From Pezizomycotina sp. ARF18 (taxonomy: Eukaryota; Ascomycota): DNA of 38,058 nucleotides. The stretch covers positions 128,199 through 166,256 of the forward strand of contig AZLU01000081.1 in assembly GCA_002224055.1 (NCBI GenBank). The letters are read 5' to 3'. Position 1 is the first letter of the stretch, and each line of letters opens with the position of its first letter. Below, piece by piece: positions 26,065-37,966 of this stretch. The notes beneath the pieces were generated by a model. It was not told the origin of the DNA and ran no database searches. It saw nothing but the letters and a program-made list of their open reading frames with translations. A program made the translations under genes and the position numbers.

Positions 26065-26306
26065 TTCAAAATATACATTGTCGCTGTTTTTCCTATTCTT
26101 TATTACACCTTGCAGCTGATGAAATTCGATTTTTCTTTCAGTCTTCAGAGCAGCTCATGACAGTGCAAGGATGATAAGTGTTGGAGGCAGCACAAGAACT
26201 GAGAGGGAGAATTCTTTTGCAACCTGCCCTGGCAGTATACAGCAGGTTAAATCTTCCGACCAATCGATTTTGTTCATCGTCGAACACCAAAGCAGCCAAT
26301 TCTTGA
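25068..26306 (+). CDS. PSF3: GINS complex subunit Psf3
   Basis: One of four GINS subunits of the CMG replicative helicase, essential for DNA replication initiation and fork progress. Exon 1 (MASNYYDIDAILTDAQ, 25068-25115), intron to 25204, exon 2 (KVPCTFEITVPGLGYLDGNQ, to 25273), intron to 25419, exon 3 (IKEGTRVELPLWLGEMLAV, to 25478), an intron ending near 25677, then ISLDVPAPLAPRVQNALKAN, LTVDLRALAPHYYSLGER, LFEDEELVEILSDTFKTRAA and GALGEGAEFLRGLEQSERQ. Intron 25968-26141 contains an unusual T20-C-A31 tract. The last exon reads FRAAHDSARM and LEAAQELRGRILLQPALAVY and ends KAANS. Slips are near 25810 and 26176, and one at the exon 3/4 join. Length (about 200 residues) and order of motifs fit fungal Psf3. 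Confidence 0.92.
26010..26061. repeat. T20-C-A31 inverted homopolymer inside a PSF3 intron
   Basis: Twenty T, one C, then 31 A make a potential 20-bp hairpin with almost no loop inside intron 4 of PSF3. The T part could serve as a polypyrimidine tract but is over 80 bases from the AG used. Confidence 0.9.
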
Positions 26307-27303
26307 AAGGGTTGACAGGTGGTTTTTTCTATTGAACTTTGAAACTTGCTAGCACCTTTATTATACCTAGCCGTAGCGAGCTCCATCGAAAGATGAGAAT
26401 GCCTCCAGTTCCCTTCGATGAAATAAGAAGTGAAAGAACAAGTTAGGGAAGGAGGATATTAATCTACGGTCGTTATAACCTTTGCCTGGTCCTGGAAACA
26501 CCCCTTCTTGCAAGATCGTGGCCGTTATATTTGACATCAATATAATTATATAATCGACTCGAAGCTTGAGGGGACAAGTTCGATCTTTGAGGTCAATTAT
26601 TGCCTGACTTACTGTGTATCTGGTATATTACAAAGATGAAAGGGAAGCATGGGATGATATACAACTATAAGGGATAGTATATATTCATACAATTGGAGGA
26701 AAAAGAAGCTGCAATTACAACGGAGATCCTGAAAAGCACGCACGCGAAGACCAATATCGGAGGAAAGATACGTTGTAAGGCTTGATATATTACTCATGCA
26801 CATATCATTACTATATACTGGGAGTAAAGGCGGCCTCCCTTAAGGGAACCACGCGCCGAAGAATATTCCTTCAACAAGGAAGAACATGGCTAAAATAGTA
26901 TCCTTGATACAAGATTTTCATTTTCTTGAACTTCTTTTTCTCCTTTGCTTTCGTTTTCAAGATAATTTCCGCCGAGAGCCAAAAAAGGAAAACCCGCGAC
27001 AAGAGAAACTCATAACCTGGATGGCAAGGTGAATGGTAGATGATTAAATGTATATATGTGAGGTAGAAGAGGTGTTAAAGTGATGAAAGGGAGCGAGGAA
27101 GAAGGAAGATACAAAAGAGGAAGAGCTATGAACCCCGGCGCCGACCACCAAAAACATGTTTAAGAGGAAAACAAAACCAAAAAAAGGATATTGAGGAGGT
27201 TAAGGAAATAATTCGTATATATAGCTGTGCCAAAAGATGTTCAAACCAAACCCAAATGGACTGCAAACCAAAACCAAAGAAAGAAAAAGAGAAAGGCGAA
27301 AGA
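26307..27303. other. Convergent 3' region between PSF3 and the permease gene
   Basis: No coding frame with recognisable content was found. The stretch is mixed-composition DNA with purine-rich patches (26690-26710, 27060-27120). It should contain both genes' 3' UTRs. The permease stop is not fixed, so a little of its C-terminus may lie here. Confidence 0.5.
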
Positions 27304-30300
27304 CTAAAAGAAGAACGTGAAGCTATTTGGGCGATTTTCCGGACCTTCCCGACCTCTCTCGTTGCGTCGGTCAAGGCCATAAGACATCCCATGTCGAAGT
27401 TCATTCGGTTTAGATTGTGCATGCTGGTCTTCTTATATATCTTCCAAATAGAAATAGTCCGACAAACATGAAAAGACTGAGGTAAGCGGTCAAGAAGTTG
27501 GAGGCGAAGTCGACTCCGCGAGGGATCGCCTTGCCAGTAACAGGATCCGTTCTGCCCGTCAAAAGTAGTCGAATCCATTGAAAAGGCAATTAAGCTGCAG
27601 CTAATAAGGCCGATGTCTGTAGCAATAAACATTAGTATCTTCTTTCTCTCCAAGCAGGAACAACTAGGCAGAGGGCCGAGTGAGATTTGGACTTACATGC
27701 AAGGTATGGCTGGAACGGACTTTTGTACGGATAATGTTCCGAATACCTGTCAATATGGCGAACTTGCTTGAGACCGTTGTAGAACCGAATAAAAAGCGAA
27801 GCAAAACGTTGCCCAAACGATAACCCAGCCACCGTTGTCAACTTCAAAAGATAGTCCAAACACCGTTTGTCCTGTCTTCCCGGCGCATTTGATATACGCA
27901 ACACTGGCGACGCTCGCACTGCTGAGCACAGCCACGATTGGAACGCCCGTGGGCGTGCATCGCCGGAATATCCTTGGAGCTTTTCCTTCAACAGCGAGTC
28001 CGTACAATGTACGACTGCTAGCGTACAAATGAGAGTTCCCTGCCGACCACGCACAAAATACGAAGATAGCGTTGATGATACCTGGCAAAACTGGGATCCC
28101 AGCGGATGTTATAGCGATAACCCAAGCGAATGGGATCCCAGCGGGACACGGTGAACGACATTGCCTTCGATAGTGGTGGACTCCTTCGTTGTCGAATCAT
28201 GGAACTGGAGAAGCTTGGGGTGTGTGCTTGGCACGTTGAGAGCAACGACGAAGATACCAAGGACGTAGAAAATCGCGATACGCCAGAAGAGACGTCGAAC
28301 AGCAGACGGAAGAGTGCTGCGAGCATTCTTCGCTTCTCCGCCGGCTACGGCAACAATTTCCGTGCCTATGAACGAAAAGCCCGCAACTGTAAATGAACCC
28401 CATGTTGAGAGAAAATTTGCCGTGCTACCGGTAATATCTGGGTATTCGAAAAATTGTGTTCGATATATCGTAGTGTTGAACGAGATGTTGCTGAACGGTC
28501 CGTTGGGCTTGCCAGTCTTAGACAGAATTAATCAGTCACCATGCCAGAACAACCAATAAGAGAAAGAATTTGGTGGATGTGTTACTGGACTACTTTGAAG
28601 GAGATGTGTTCTCCGACGGGAGAACCGCCGGCGTTGATGACCATCATAAGGATTATCAAGCCAACGATAGTAATAATTTGAGAAGTCCGAAGCAATATTC
28701 CATTTCGCCATAAACCCTAACCTGGAAGGAGTTGGTAGTAACAACCAAACACAAAAACACGGTAATCCACAGAGCAAAGATATCTATCATCCTCCAGAGG
28801 CCTGTAATATTCAATTAGTCCTGCAAAATTCTAAAATCGCCAAACATGTAAAGCCATAGCGTGGCATATAAACTGGGAAAACGGCGGCAACTTACGCGTA
28901 GTAGCGGATTAATATCGACGCCGCTGTCATTTCAGTCGGCAATCCAAGGGCGAATGATATCCAGTACATCCAGCCAGCGGCGAAACCCAGAGCGTCATCT
29001 ACAAACCGTCCAGCATACGCCGTAATTCCTCTATTTACCCTTAGGATTAGCATCTCGAAACTTTATGGAAAAACAATTCGAACTCTTTCTTCATAAAACT
29101 GGAAGAGGGGGAAATGTATTTTCTTGTGAATAAAACATACCCCGCTATCGAATCAGTGCAGACATTTCGCCGAGACTGAGCATAACACAAGGACAACAAA
29201 TCCCATAACACCAAACCCCAGGAGGGCACCCAATGGTCCTGCAAGACTGATTACTTCTGCACTGGCGAGGAAAAGTCCAACTCCAATCGTGCCTCCCAAG
29301 GCAATCATCTGCAGATGCCTCGCACTTAGTCTCCTCTGCAGTTCCTCGTTGTAACGCCCGTCAGACATTCTAAATCGGTGGTAATTCTTCTCGTTACGCT
29401 GCGGGTGCCAGGCCGCGAAGCCCTTGAAACAGTGCCATTTTCGAGAGGTGAGTTGTGGAATGAGAAAATTCGTCATCAACAGGCCGTACGCGATCAGGAT
29501 CCCCATCGTGTGCCTCTTCCAAATCTATGACGGCCGGTAGCGATCGAAGTGGTAGATAATCTTGCAGCCGCTGGGCGGGGTATAACCCTCTCAATAGCGG
29601 GCTGATCGTACTTTTGTTGGTCGTAGAAATATTGGTCTTCTGGATCGCTGAGTTGTGTTGAGGCGGCGGCGAAGGGTTGGTCGTCGAACTTGGGGAGTAG
29701 GGTCATCGGTAGTGATGGCATGGAACTGTTGGTTATTGTTGTCGTTTGCGTTGCTACTGTTATGGAGGGTTCTCTCTTCCTCCTCTGGATAGCCTTGTGT
29801 CATCTCTGGTATAGTATGTACGGCGAACCTCCTCTCCCCCTATGCTGGCGAGACCAACTCGTCTGTAACGGGAACGAATGCTGACTACCCCCTTCACCCA
29901 TGGTGTTGTAGGAAGACTGTGATAATGTCTCGTTGTTGGGGAGATACCCTGACGAGACTGTCGAAGCGTCAAAATCAGAGTCCTTGACGAAGCCTTTATT
30001 GTTAATGTGAGGGTGAAGATATTGATTATTATTATTATTATTATTATTATTATTTAGTAGTAGTAGTAGTAGTGGTAGTAGTAGTAGTAGTAGTAGTATT
30101 ACTCTTACTAATATCAATATTATTGTTATTGCTGCTGCTGTTGATATTTGTTGATGGATGCCTCCGCCTCCGCCTCCACCGCTGCTGCTGCTGCTACTAT
30201 TGCTGCCGCTTGTATTTTGCTATTGCTATTGTTGTTACTAGGGTTATTTGTGTCGTCGGGAGTAGTAGTAGCGGTAGGGTTAAAGGTATTGGGGAGACGC

Positions 30301-30305
30301 TGCAT
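27304..30305 (-). CDS. Amino-acid permease of the fungal YAT/APC family with long low-complexity N-terminus
   Basis: Plasma-membrane amino-acid/proton symporter. The core opens at [36 protein letters not shown] (TM1), [20 protein letters not shown] (TM2), then intron ending near 29030, [20 protein letters not shown], intron 28802-28895, [26 protein letters not shown], intron 28517-28585, [100 protein letters not shown], intron 27617-27696, [10 protein letters not shown] and [19 protein letters not shown] segments and the family motifs are clear. Many frame slips occur. Upstream of 29400 the frame runs through Ser/Asn/Thr-rich sequence ([20 protein letters not shown]) and through AAT and ACT repeats coding poly-Asn and poly-Thr. 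The start at 30305 ([20 protein letters not shown]) is a guess; 29902 (MGEGG) is an alternative. The C-terminal end is also uncertain. Confidence 0.9.
30025..30099. repeat. Adjacent ATT and TAG trinucleotide repeats
   Basis: About ten ATT units (30025-30055) run directly into about fourteen TAG units with one TGG interruption (30056-30099). On the minus strand they read AAT and CTA/ACT, which in the permease frame would give poly-Asn and poly-Thr. One base must be added at the junction to keep both in one frame. Confidence 0.9.
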
Positions 30306-33300
30306 AAACTTTCAGTACTTCGACTGCGCCTGGTTGTAAGCCTCTCCTCCTCGTGGAGTCTCTGCGTCGGTTAAAGTGATTCAGGGTAGGGAATATTGGG
30401 TAAAGGAGCGTGATAGTAATGGACTGGGACGAAGTTGTTATTATTAAGAATTTTATTGGAGGTATTGCTTTTTATTCTCGCCCTATTGCCCCAAACCCGG
30501 CGTCGTCTTCAGGTGTGGTGGTATCCGCTCTCCAAAACCGCTACCTTCATTCCCCCGTCTTCCTTTCCCCTCTGTGACGATACCACCAAGATTGGTGCCG
30601 CTGTTGTCCCCCTTTGAGAAAAATACCTCTCTTTGTTGGCCAGGCTCTTGGACTATCTCCTCATCGAAATCGTCGATTGCTTTTTCGCTTCTTTGTCTCT
30701 ATTCATGAAAAATATAAAAAGAAAGAAATATAAAGTATTTTGTGGTGTAGTTCTGTCCGTTCGTTCCCTTTGCGCTTTTCTCAGATTTCAAGGGGTTGGT
30801 GTGGTGTGTGGGATTTGGGGGATTATGTTAGGATTGGGCGTGCGTGTGTTTTACCGCTGCAATTATTTACTAGCAACTTTTCCCACTATCATCCGGTTCC
30901 GTTTCTCTTCGCTATATTCTTAGCAGGGGTGAAGGAAGTGTACTAAGTAAGTAGTGTCTAAAAAAAAAAGTTTTAAATTTTTTTTTTGGCCTCCCTTTGC
31001 TGCACTTCTTCCTTTCTTCCAAGAAACCAAGAGGGGGCAGTGAAAAGGAGCAGGAACTAGAATCAAGAAAACTTTGTCTTACTCTTCAGTAAATAGATAA
31101 ATAAATAAATAAATAAAAGAGAAAAAAATAATAATAATAAAATAAATAAAATAAGAAGAGAAAAAAAATGAAATAGTTCAATAGTGTGTGTATCCTTTTT
31201 TTTTTTTTTTTTTTCCCTAACTATAAAAAAGAATTATATTAAGTGAAGCCGGGGATGTTTCGACCGGTTTTGGGTGAGTGGGTCTCCTCGGACAATACTG
31301 CACATTGTATTACGCTTGCTGCAGTTTCCCTCTCTCCCTTATCAAAGACGCCGAGGGAAGAAAAAGGCTAGGCCCTCCAAGAAAAATAAATAAATAGAAG
31401 AGGTGAGTAAGTAAATAGTGTGTGTTCTAGCACGTATCTTTTGATCGTCCCAGATATCGATTGGGAATTAAATAGATTAATAATAATTAAATAATACTTA
31501 GTAGTAATAATTGATAGCGGGTCCAGGCACTCTCGTACGGAGAGGCTCCATTCAATTCCTCCATTCAACCGGGGTGACGAGGTCCTCCTTACCAAGCCCT
31601 TTCCAAGACTTTCTAATTTGACCCTTCGGCGCTTTTTATTGCTGTAGGCGAGCGAAAGAGATGCCGGGTAGAGCCTAAGTACCTAGTGAGGGGGAAAACA
31701 GGCCCGAGTCCCAATATTAGCTAAGTACCTGCCTCAGAAGGCCCAGCCCACCAAAGAGCCTTTTTGGTTAAAAAAGGAGAGACGCCTGTAAAAATAATTA
31801 AGCACTTGGAAGTTGCGACAACACAAAACACAAAAAAAAAAACACAAAAAAAAAACAAAAAAAAAACACAAAAAAAAAACACAAAAAAAAAAAAAAAAAG
31901 CTAAGAAGAAATATGAACGGACCGTTTCGAGAATTGACACAACTGATGCGTTAGATGGAACGTTTCTCTAGCGCGGAGCTGTGTGAATGTGTTCAAGGAC
32001 GCTCTTACCAACGTGCTGTTAATCGCAGCACTTATAAAGAGGTATTGTTCTTTTTACGATTCAGATGAAAAAGGGATATCAGAGAAAAGGAAAGCTCACA
32101 CACGAATCTTGACGACAAATAAGTTCAAAAAAGTTCAGATAGTGCAAGATAAATAATTATGATTCTTTTTTGCATCAACTTCCTATACGTGATATCTTCT
32201 CGAGTAATGATATCTACCATTCGCGGTGTGTGCACCGCAGCTATCACAACGAAGAGTGCCATCTTTTTCTTGAGGAGCGAATAAGTGAGTAGCCCTCGTT
32301 TCGTGCCGCACAGGAAATTCAGTCCGTTTACGGATACCAAGCCGAAAGAAATTAAAGTAGGAGAAGAAAATTTTTTGTGGGGTTATCTTTTTCCTTCTCC
32401 TTTTTAACCCCTCGAACTCCCCTGTTCTGCCGGAGTGTCTCATCGTTAATTACTAAGAAAAGTTCTGCCATTCTCCACCAATTCGATCTTGGTTACTTTA
32501 TAGCCGAAAATACTGTCATTTTGATTACTTTACTTTGCAGTAAAATTTTGTGGCTGAGAAAAGTGCGAATTTAGGAAAGTATCTAGTTCGATTTGTACAC
32601 CGCACGCGAAATTTGGCTCTTGGGCAAGCATCGTACGATGGGAGATGATGATAAATAAGTAGATACTGCAATACCGGAGCGGAGAAGATATATACAAATC
32701 TTGTAGAAATTACTTAGTATCCTGATTCCGGTCATGAAAACCCGTTCACTTTTTTTATCTGATCTTTTGTGACGATTAGATATTTCTACTTATTCGGGAA
32801 TGTATATATGTAAAATCGCTACTTGCTGTTGTTTTGCTTTCACGTTTGACTTACTTTTTTTTTCTTGGTGATAGACAGTCGATCTCCCTTCAAGGATCGT
32901 GGTTCCAGTGTTTTTTCCCAACGTTAACGAAACCGATCATTCGTAATTACAGATAATTATGCAACTAGAACAGCAATAATAGTAGATGAGTATTACTATA
33001 ACGATCCAAACATTTACTTACTTGAGGATCCGTTCCAAACACTTTATAGAGCCGTAAGTACAGGCACCAGTGTTATTTCTCGTTAATAGCAAGACACGCG
33101 TGAGGACTGCAGTATTCGAAGTATTCGAGCACCATATAAAAATTATCAAGACTTTTTTTTTTTTGAAATACTTAAGCGCTCATTCCTGCGGCACAGTCAC
33201 AACTATTTGAAATTAATTCCTTATTTCAGAAAAATATTCCTTTCTTTTTCTTCTGGGGAGGGGTTTAGCGAGCCGCTTCCCGAAAGCTCCTTTTTAGCAC

Positions 33301-33999
33301 AAAAAAGGCAACGGAGATTTGTATCCGCCCTTGTGCTCTACTACATTGCATAGCAACGGCCGTACAAAACTCAAAAATATAAGAACTTCGTGTTAACTTG
33401 CGTGAACCCTCAATCCAACAGTTAAGAAAAATGATTAAAATAAATATAACAAAATAAAACCTTCCTCCTCCAAAAATTTGTACTACTATTCGCCCAGATT
33501 AGGTTTATAATCGCCTTCTCTTTCAAAACTATCGTCCATAAACGGGATTGGAGGAAGCGAGAGGACTTCCAAGCTAAATTTTGGAAAGCATATATATAAC
33601 AGTATACGAAATAGTCATAGCACATTGTGTGCTTTAGTAGTAGCAAAGGAAAGAGAGAAAAAAGGTAAGCTTTAGTCTGGGACAGGAAGTTGAAGGGGTT
33701 GATTGCAAATTCAGGAAAAGCTAGTACTCCTGTCATTATTATTGATATACTGGATATTAAAAGCCCGCGGGCGAGGGATTATCCTCTTTAGGGTATCCTA
33801 AAAATGTAATCCTCTAGACTGATGTACACTACCAGCAAAGAAAGAAAGAAAGAAAGAAGGTATCTCGAAATACAGCTTCCTCCATAGCTAGCTACGTGTA
33901 GCTTCCGATTTAAACGGCAAATAACCAGTATCCGTCCGAAAGCTAAGGAAGTTCAAGTTATGCAACATATTTGTTACATAGGACGAAAAGTACTTCTTT
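30306..33999. other. Gene-poor stretch upstream of the permease
   Basis: I find no supportable gene in 3.7 kb. It contains AAAT repeats at 31088-31150, a T run near 31197-31214, an A-rich minisatellite at 31820-31899, AAAG units at 33838-33858, and several hydrophobic or basic ORFs without family features. The minus-strand ORF at 32183-32443 has one CDSC pair but no fuller zinc-finger pattern. Much of the first part is presumably the permease promoter. A lineage-specific spliced gene could be hidden by frame slips. Confidence 0.45.
31820..31899. repeat. A-rich minisatellite (CACA plus 8-10 A units)
   Basis: Units of ACAC or AC followed by 8-11 A repeat about five times, ending in a 17-base A run. 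On the minus strand it encodes only Phe/Val/Cys-rich nonsense. Confidence 0.85.
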
Positions 34000-35426
34000 T
34001 TACCAGCTGGCAACCCCTTTTTCCCTATCGAACCCGCCTCGTATCATCTCAGGTTTAACTTTGCCCTCGAGCAGTGTCCATTTGACAATACCTCAATATC
34101 GTTAGGCCTTACTCTGGCCAGCCAGATCCCCTGGCCGGCTTTCTTCCTGTATATTATCATATTGGCGCTCCACTTGTGACCGCCGACGTGGTTATAAAGT
34201 AGATACCAACACCTCCCGGTCGCTCATCGTCCAGGTCGCGATACAGTCCCAGTGGGCGAAGATGTCGGGCAAGTTCCCGACGTATCAGCGGTGCCGACTG
34301 GCCGCACCTTGCATCGCGGTGCTTGTGCGAGCATAGGAGGATTAGATAATCGTGAGGGCACGCGCGGTACTTGAGGTAGGACGATATTTGCATCGGGAGG
34401 TTAGTCTCAGTATCCTGCGCAGATGTCGAAGATTCAGCAGGCTCAGCAGCATCAGCAGCTTCGTTGCTCTGCTCGTTACTACTTCCAGTAGCAGGGCGTT
34501 GTCGTTGTAACTCCGGACCATTCTCGGTAGCATTGACGCCGTTTGTCTCGCCAGGCTCATTCGCAGTAGCTTGGAAACACCTTCCGCGAGTTGGAGCTGC
34601 GCTTGGGTTTCTGCCGACACATCGGGCTGCTTTGTTTCCAAGGACTTCTGTTGTTCCTTTGCCATCAACGTTTTCGTCGTCGGCCCAGGATTAATAAACT
34701 TTCCGACGAGTTCGGGTACGTCCTAGGCTTGACCATTTCGACGATAGTGAATGACGGGAGCAAGAGAACAGTCGTGGGCTTCTCCGGATCGGTGCCGTAC
34801 TCCACTGGAGGACACATATTGGATGCTGAGACCATGAGACGCTACATAAGAAGAGAAACAATCAGTCTGATTGAATTCGGACCGGATATTCGCAATATCA
34901 CTCACACCGTTCGACGGTTTCGTCCCCGGTTTCCCACTGTCCAATGCCTCCATATGCTGCCTTTTCATCCCTAAAGAGAAGTTAGGCGCTCTGAATTGTA
35001 ACAATCCGGAAGTAAATTGCGTATAGTTATTAGCAGTGACAGATTTTCAAGACCTACGATACATCGCGCACCCAATTATCCTTCCCCGTTGCTACGATTA
35101 TATGCTCGACCAACCCTATACACGAAATATATTAGATTGAGACTTATGAAACGCCTCCAAAATAGGGGAGAAAGAGATCAAGATGGAGACAATATAATCA
35201 ATAGAAAACAATACAGTAGTGTGTGATGGAAAAACATACCTTGGCCGATTTCCATAAATCAGCGCCGTCATCTATCTTGAATCCCGGTGGTATTTGATGG
35301 TACAGCTGTGACATTCGAAATCGCAACCTTCTGGCACAGTAGCAAAGAGGTTATCCTCGTCACTTGTTCTTCCCTTGGCGTTGAGCTTCCGGAGTTCGCG
35401 AGGGAGTCGACGATTCTTCTAAGCAT
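34000..35426 (-). CDS. Apd1/Aim32-family thioredoxin-like 2Fe-2S ferredoxin
   Basis: Members are redox proteins whose cluster is held by two Cys and two His. The start is MLRRIVDSLANSGSSTPREE; after a slip NLFATVPEGCDFECHSCTIK leads to IDDGADLWKSAK and intron 35116-35239. Then IIVATGKDNWVRD, intron 34971-35062, EALDSGKPGTKPSNG, intron 34842-34905, RLMVSASN and PTTVLLLPSFTIVEMVKP. A Gln/Glu/Ala/Asn-rich linker precedes PMQISSYLKYRACPHDYLIL, the signature CSHKHRDARCG, and then HVGGHKWSANMIIY, which supplies the His-x3-His pair. It ends near VKWTLLEGKVKPEMIRGGFD. The C-x8-C spacing favours Aim32 (mitochondrial) over Apd1, from memory of the yeast proteins. Frame slips occur near 35288, in exon 3, and in the last exon. 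Fungal databases often call this family sucrase/ferredoxin-like. Confidence 0.87.
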
Positions 35427-36625
35427 GGATTTCGGTTGTCTTTATGCCGACGCCGGAATAGCGGGATTAGAAAGCCTGGGTTTTCGTGATATAGATTATA
35501 CTAAGAAAAAAAAAAAAAAAAAAAAAAAAAAAACAGAAAACAAACAATTTGGAGAATTCAGACAAGAATCAAGATTAACTTCGTAGAAGAAAAGAAGAAG
35601 AAGAAATAAAGAAAAGAAAGAAATAAAAGGTAGTCGAGATAGGAAAGAAAAATATAAGAAAAATAGACCTTTGAGTCGTCAAAAGGTGGTGATCGTTGAG
35701 ATATACTGATTAATAAGCTCTAAAATTTGGGTCTTGGGTTGGGACTTTTTTTTTTTTTTATCAGATCCGAAGATAAAGATGTGTCATGTTTTTGGTTCTA
35801 AGTCTTTTTAGGTTACTTCTTTTTTTTTTTTTTTTTTTTTTTTTTCTTTCGTTCTCAATTCTACTTCCTTCGTGTTCCCCGAAGATCAAGGTCGGGTTCC
35901 AACGGCTCACGGAAGGAATTATATCTTGATCAGAGACTTCGTTAACATACCGAATGATTTCAATATTATTGTTTAGTTCCTTTTATTTCCGTTTCCTTTC
36001 CAGCCCCAATAGAACTGTTACACAAGAGCCAAGCAAGCAAGCAGTAGTGTATCCTCGATGATCAGATGAAATTGTATCTAGACGACCACTCTTGAGGTGG
36101 AGTAGCTTTTATATGTTATCTTTAAGATATCAACCCTTAGTTGTCCCAAGGACTCAATTTCGCGTCCGCCTTTCCGTTGACTTTTTGGCGCGCAGATTAT
36201 CTCATTTAGATAAAAGGGGAGAAAGGATGGAAAGACAGACGATGCTGATTTGACTGATACACTGAAGCAATACTGTTCGCGTTTCTCGATGAAAAGTCTC
36301 GTTGGGTTTACTATCATCCCCGGGGCGCTCTTTTATAACCTTCCGCTCGATCTAACTCTGCAATCCCCTGAGCTGAGTACGCAATTAAGCTCTTCCCTAG
36401 TGGGAATTGATAGCGGGCCTTCTCAAACGAGATGCATTATTTCATCTACTATTACTTCCTTTTTCTATACTGGATTACGAATATCACTCGTGACAAGGTT
36501 TAAGATATCAGTATCTGGATGCTGACGGAGTTTACACCGACTCTTCCGGGAAACTTTTATGTCCGCCCCCAAGATGACTGAGACGTGATCACATATATAT
36601 ATTTCGGCCGGAATACAAATACAAT
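35427..36625. other. Intergenic region upstream of the Aim32-like gene
   Basis: Non-coding as far as I can see. It carries a 28-base A run at 35506-35533, a T run near 35747-35759, and a T run at 35820-35845. The plus-strand ORF at 36250-36525 has no recognisable features. Confidence 0.5.
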
Positions 36626-36685
36626 GTCCAGGCACGCGGTGTCCAAAAAAAAATTGTGCAAATTTCTTGGCAACCACACCAAAAT
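36626..36685 (+). repeat. Left terminal inverted repeat
   Basis: Pairs with 37967-38026 in inverse orientation. Both copies hold exactly nine A (or T) between GTGTCC and TTGTGC, so the homopolymer is conserved between them. Confidence 0.88.
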
Positions 36686-36698
36686 TATATACATTATT

Positions 36699-37750
36699 TT
36701 AATATCCTGTCATAGCGCCGTCCCGCTTAAGAACATCGCGCAACCTGTCAGGCATAGTAATAATCTAATTATTAATTATTTCCTACTACAAATTTGCTCA
36801 CCCGGTATCTTTAAGGACTCTACCTCCTAATACCCTGTTCTACGTACCTCCTGCTTAGGCACCGACAATAGTTCTCTATAGGCGCCAAATCTAAGCTGTA
36901 CAGAGCATTAAATATATAATAAGGTTATTGGCCTGCTTTTATTTCACTACTATATTATATATACTATTACCGCTATGCGTACTATCGTTTCCTCCTTTAA
37001 TATAAAATCTTAACTGTTGGTAAGCTATTTATCTACTACGGGCTCTAAAATTTAGTCGCGGTAGTATTGTAGCATCATTTTACCATTTTTATTAGTAGGT
37101 ATATTATAATATATTAGTTTTAACTTAAATTCTACCCTACCGTAGCTTATATGTAGTATTTAGGCATAGGATCGGCCTTATCGTCCTTTAGTTCATAATC
37201 TTATATATAATTAAGATAGTAGCACTCTCCGCTAGCATATGATACAAATCTTACTTACGGTATATAGCCCAAGTAATACTCGTCACTAAAACGCACAGCG
37301 TTCTAGTATTCCGGCGTAGGCAGACGCGTAGCTACTAGTTGGCTAGAATTGACTATTTATAACATATATATTTAAGTTTTTACTACTTCCAGCAGGCTAT
37401 ATATTGATACTAACTACGTTTTCGTATCCGTCGGCGTATAGTACACTCTGCTACCCTTTAATATAGGCCTTAAGTACTAGGCCTACTTATAATAGCTCAC
37501 GGGCCTTATAGCCTACTTTCGTAAGCAGTTCTTCTATAGCTCTACTACACAGTTTTTAATTTACAGGGTTAATCTGCGCGTATCGCATCGCGTCGCATTA
37601 TTACTAAGCCGACATATAGTATTAGTTTTTATAATATATAGCCTAGTATTTGCGACATATATAGTATTTTTATAAGGCTCATAAGGGTAATAAGCTGACC
37701 GAGCCGCATCGCGCATAGTGGGTTAGTATTTTTAATTTGGTTGTACTCCG
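36699..37750 (-). pseudogene. Decayed Tc1/mariner DDE transposase
   Basis: Minus-strand translation gives transposase blocks broken by TAG/TAA stops and a few frame slips. In order: NAVRFSDEYYLGY near 37290 (first catalytic Asp in FSDE), DYELKDDKADPMPKYY, TNKNGKMMLQYYRD, ILEPVVDK, DSTHSGNS near 36985 (second Asp), YSLDLAPIENY near 36880 (third acidic residue), and the C-terminal MPDRLRDVLKRDGAMTGY ending at the stop at 36699. Spacing from the second Asp to the Glu in PIEN is about 35 residues, fitting DD34-35E/D elements. Most stops are explained by CAG to TAG, CAA to TAA or TGG to TAG, the changes expected from C-to-T at CpA on either strand. The N-terminal DNA-binding part (37560-37750) is too decayed to read. 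Confidence 0.85.
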
Positions 37751-37966
37751 CCAAATGCGGCCTTTTTGCGACGTTAATTATGACCTGCTACCGCGCTAGT
37801 TTAAAGGGGGGGTATTAGGATTCGGCGGCGTCTTTGGCCGGGTACGACGCACGTGGCGGCGGCCGCTAATTGTCATAAACGTAGGCCTTAGGCGCGCTAT
37901 GGTGGTTGTCAGTTGGTGTCGTGGGATGTCGTGGGAGGGAGAGAGAATCGAAAAAGGGAGGTATTT

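Noticed and set aside
32183-32443. Possible zinc-binding protein (RCDSCGAH) on the minus strand
   Set aside because: Only one CxxC pair is present and the rest is not protein-like; too weak to call.
34464-34974. Plus-strand ORFs of 76 and 127 codons
   Set aside because: Antisense to the Aim32-like gene, whose LLLPSFT and CSHKHRDARCG motifs fix the coding strand.
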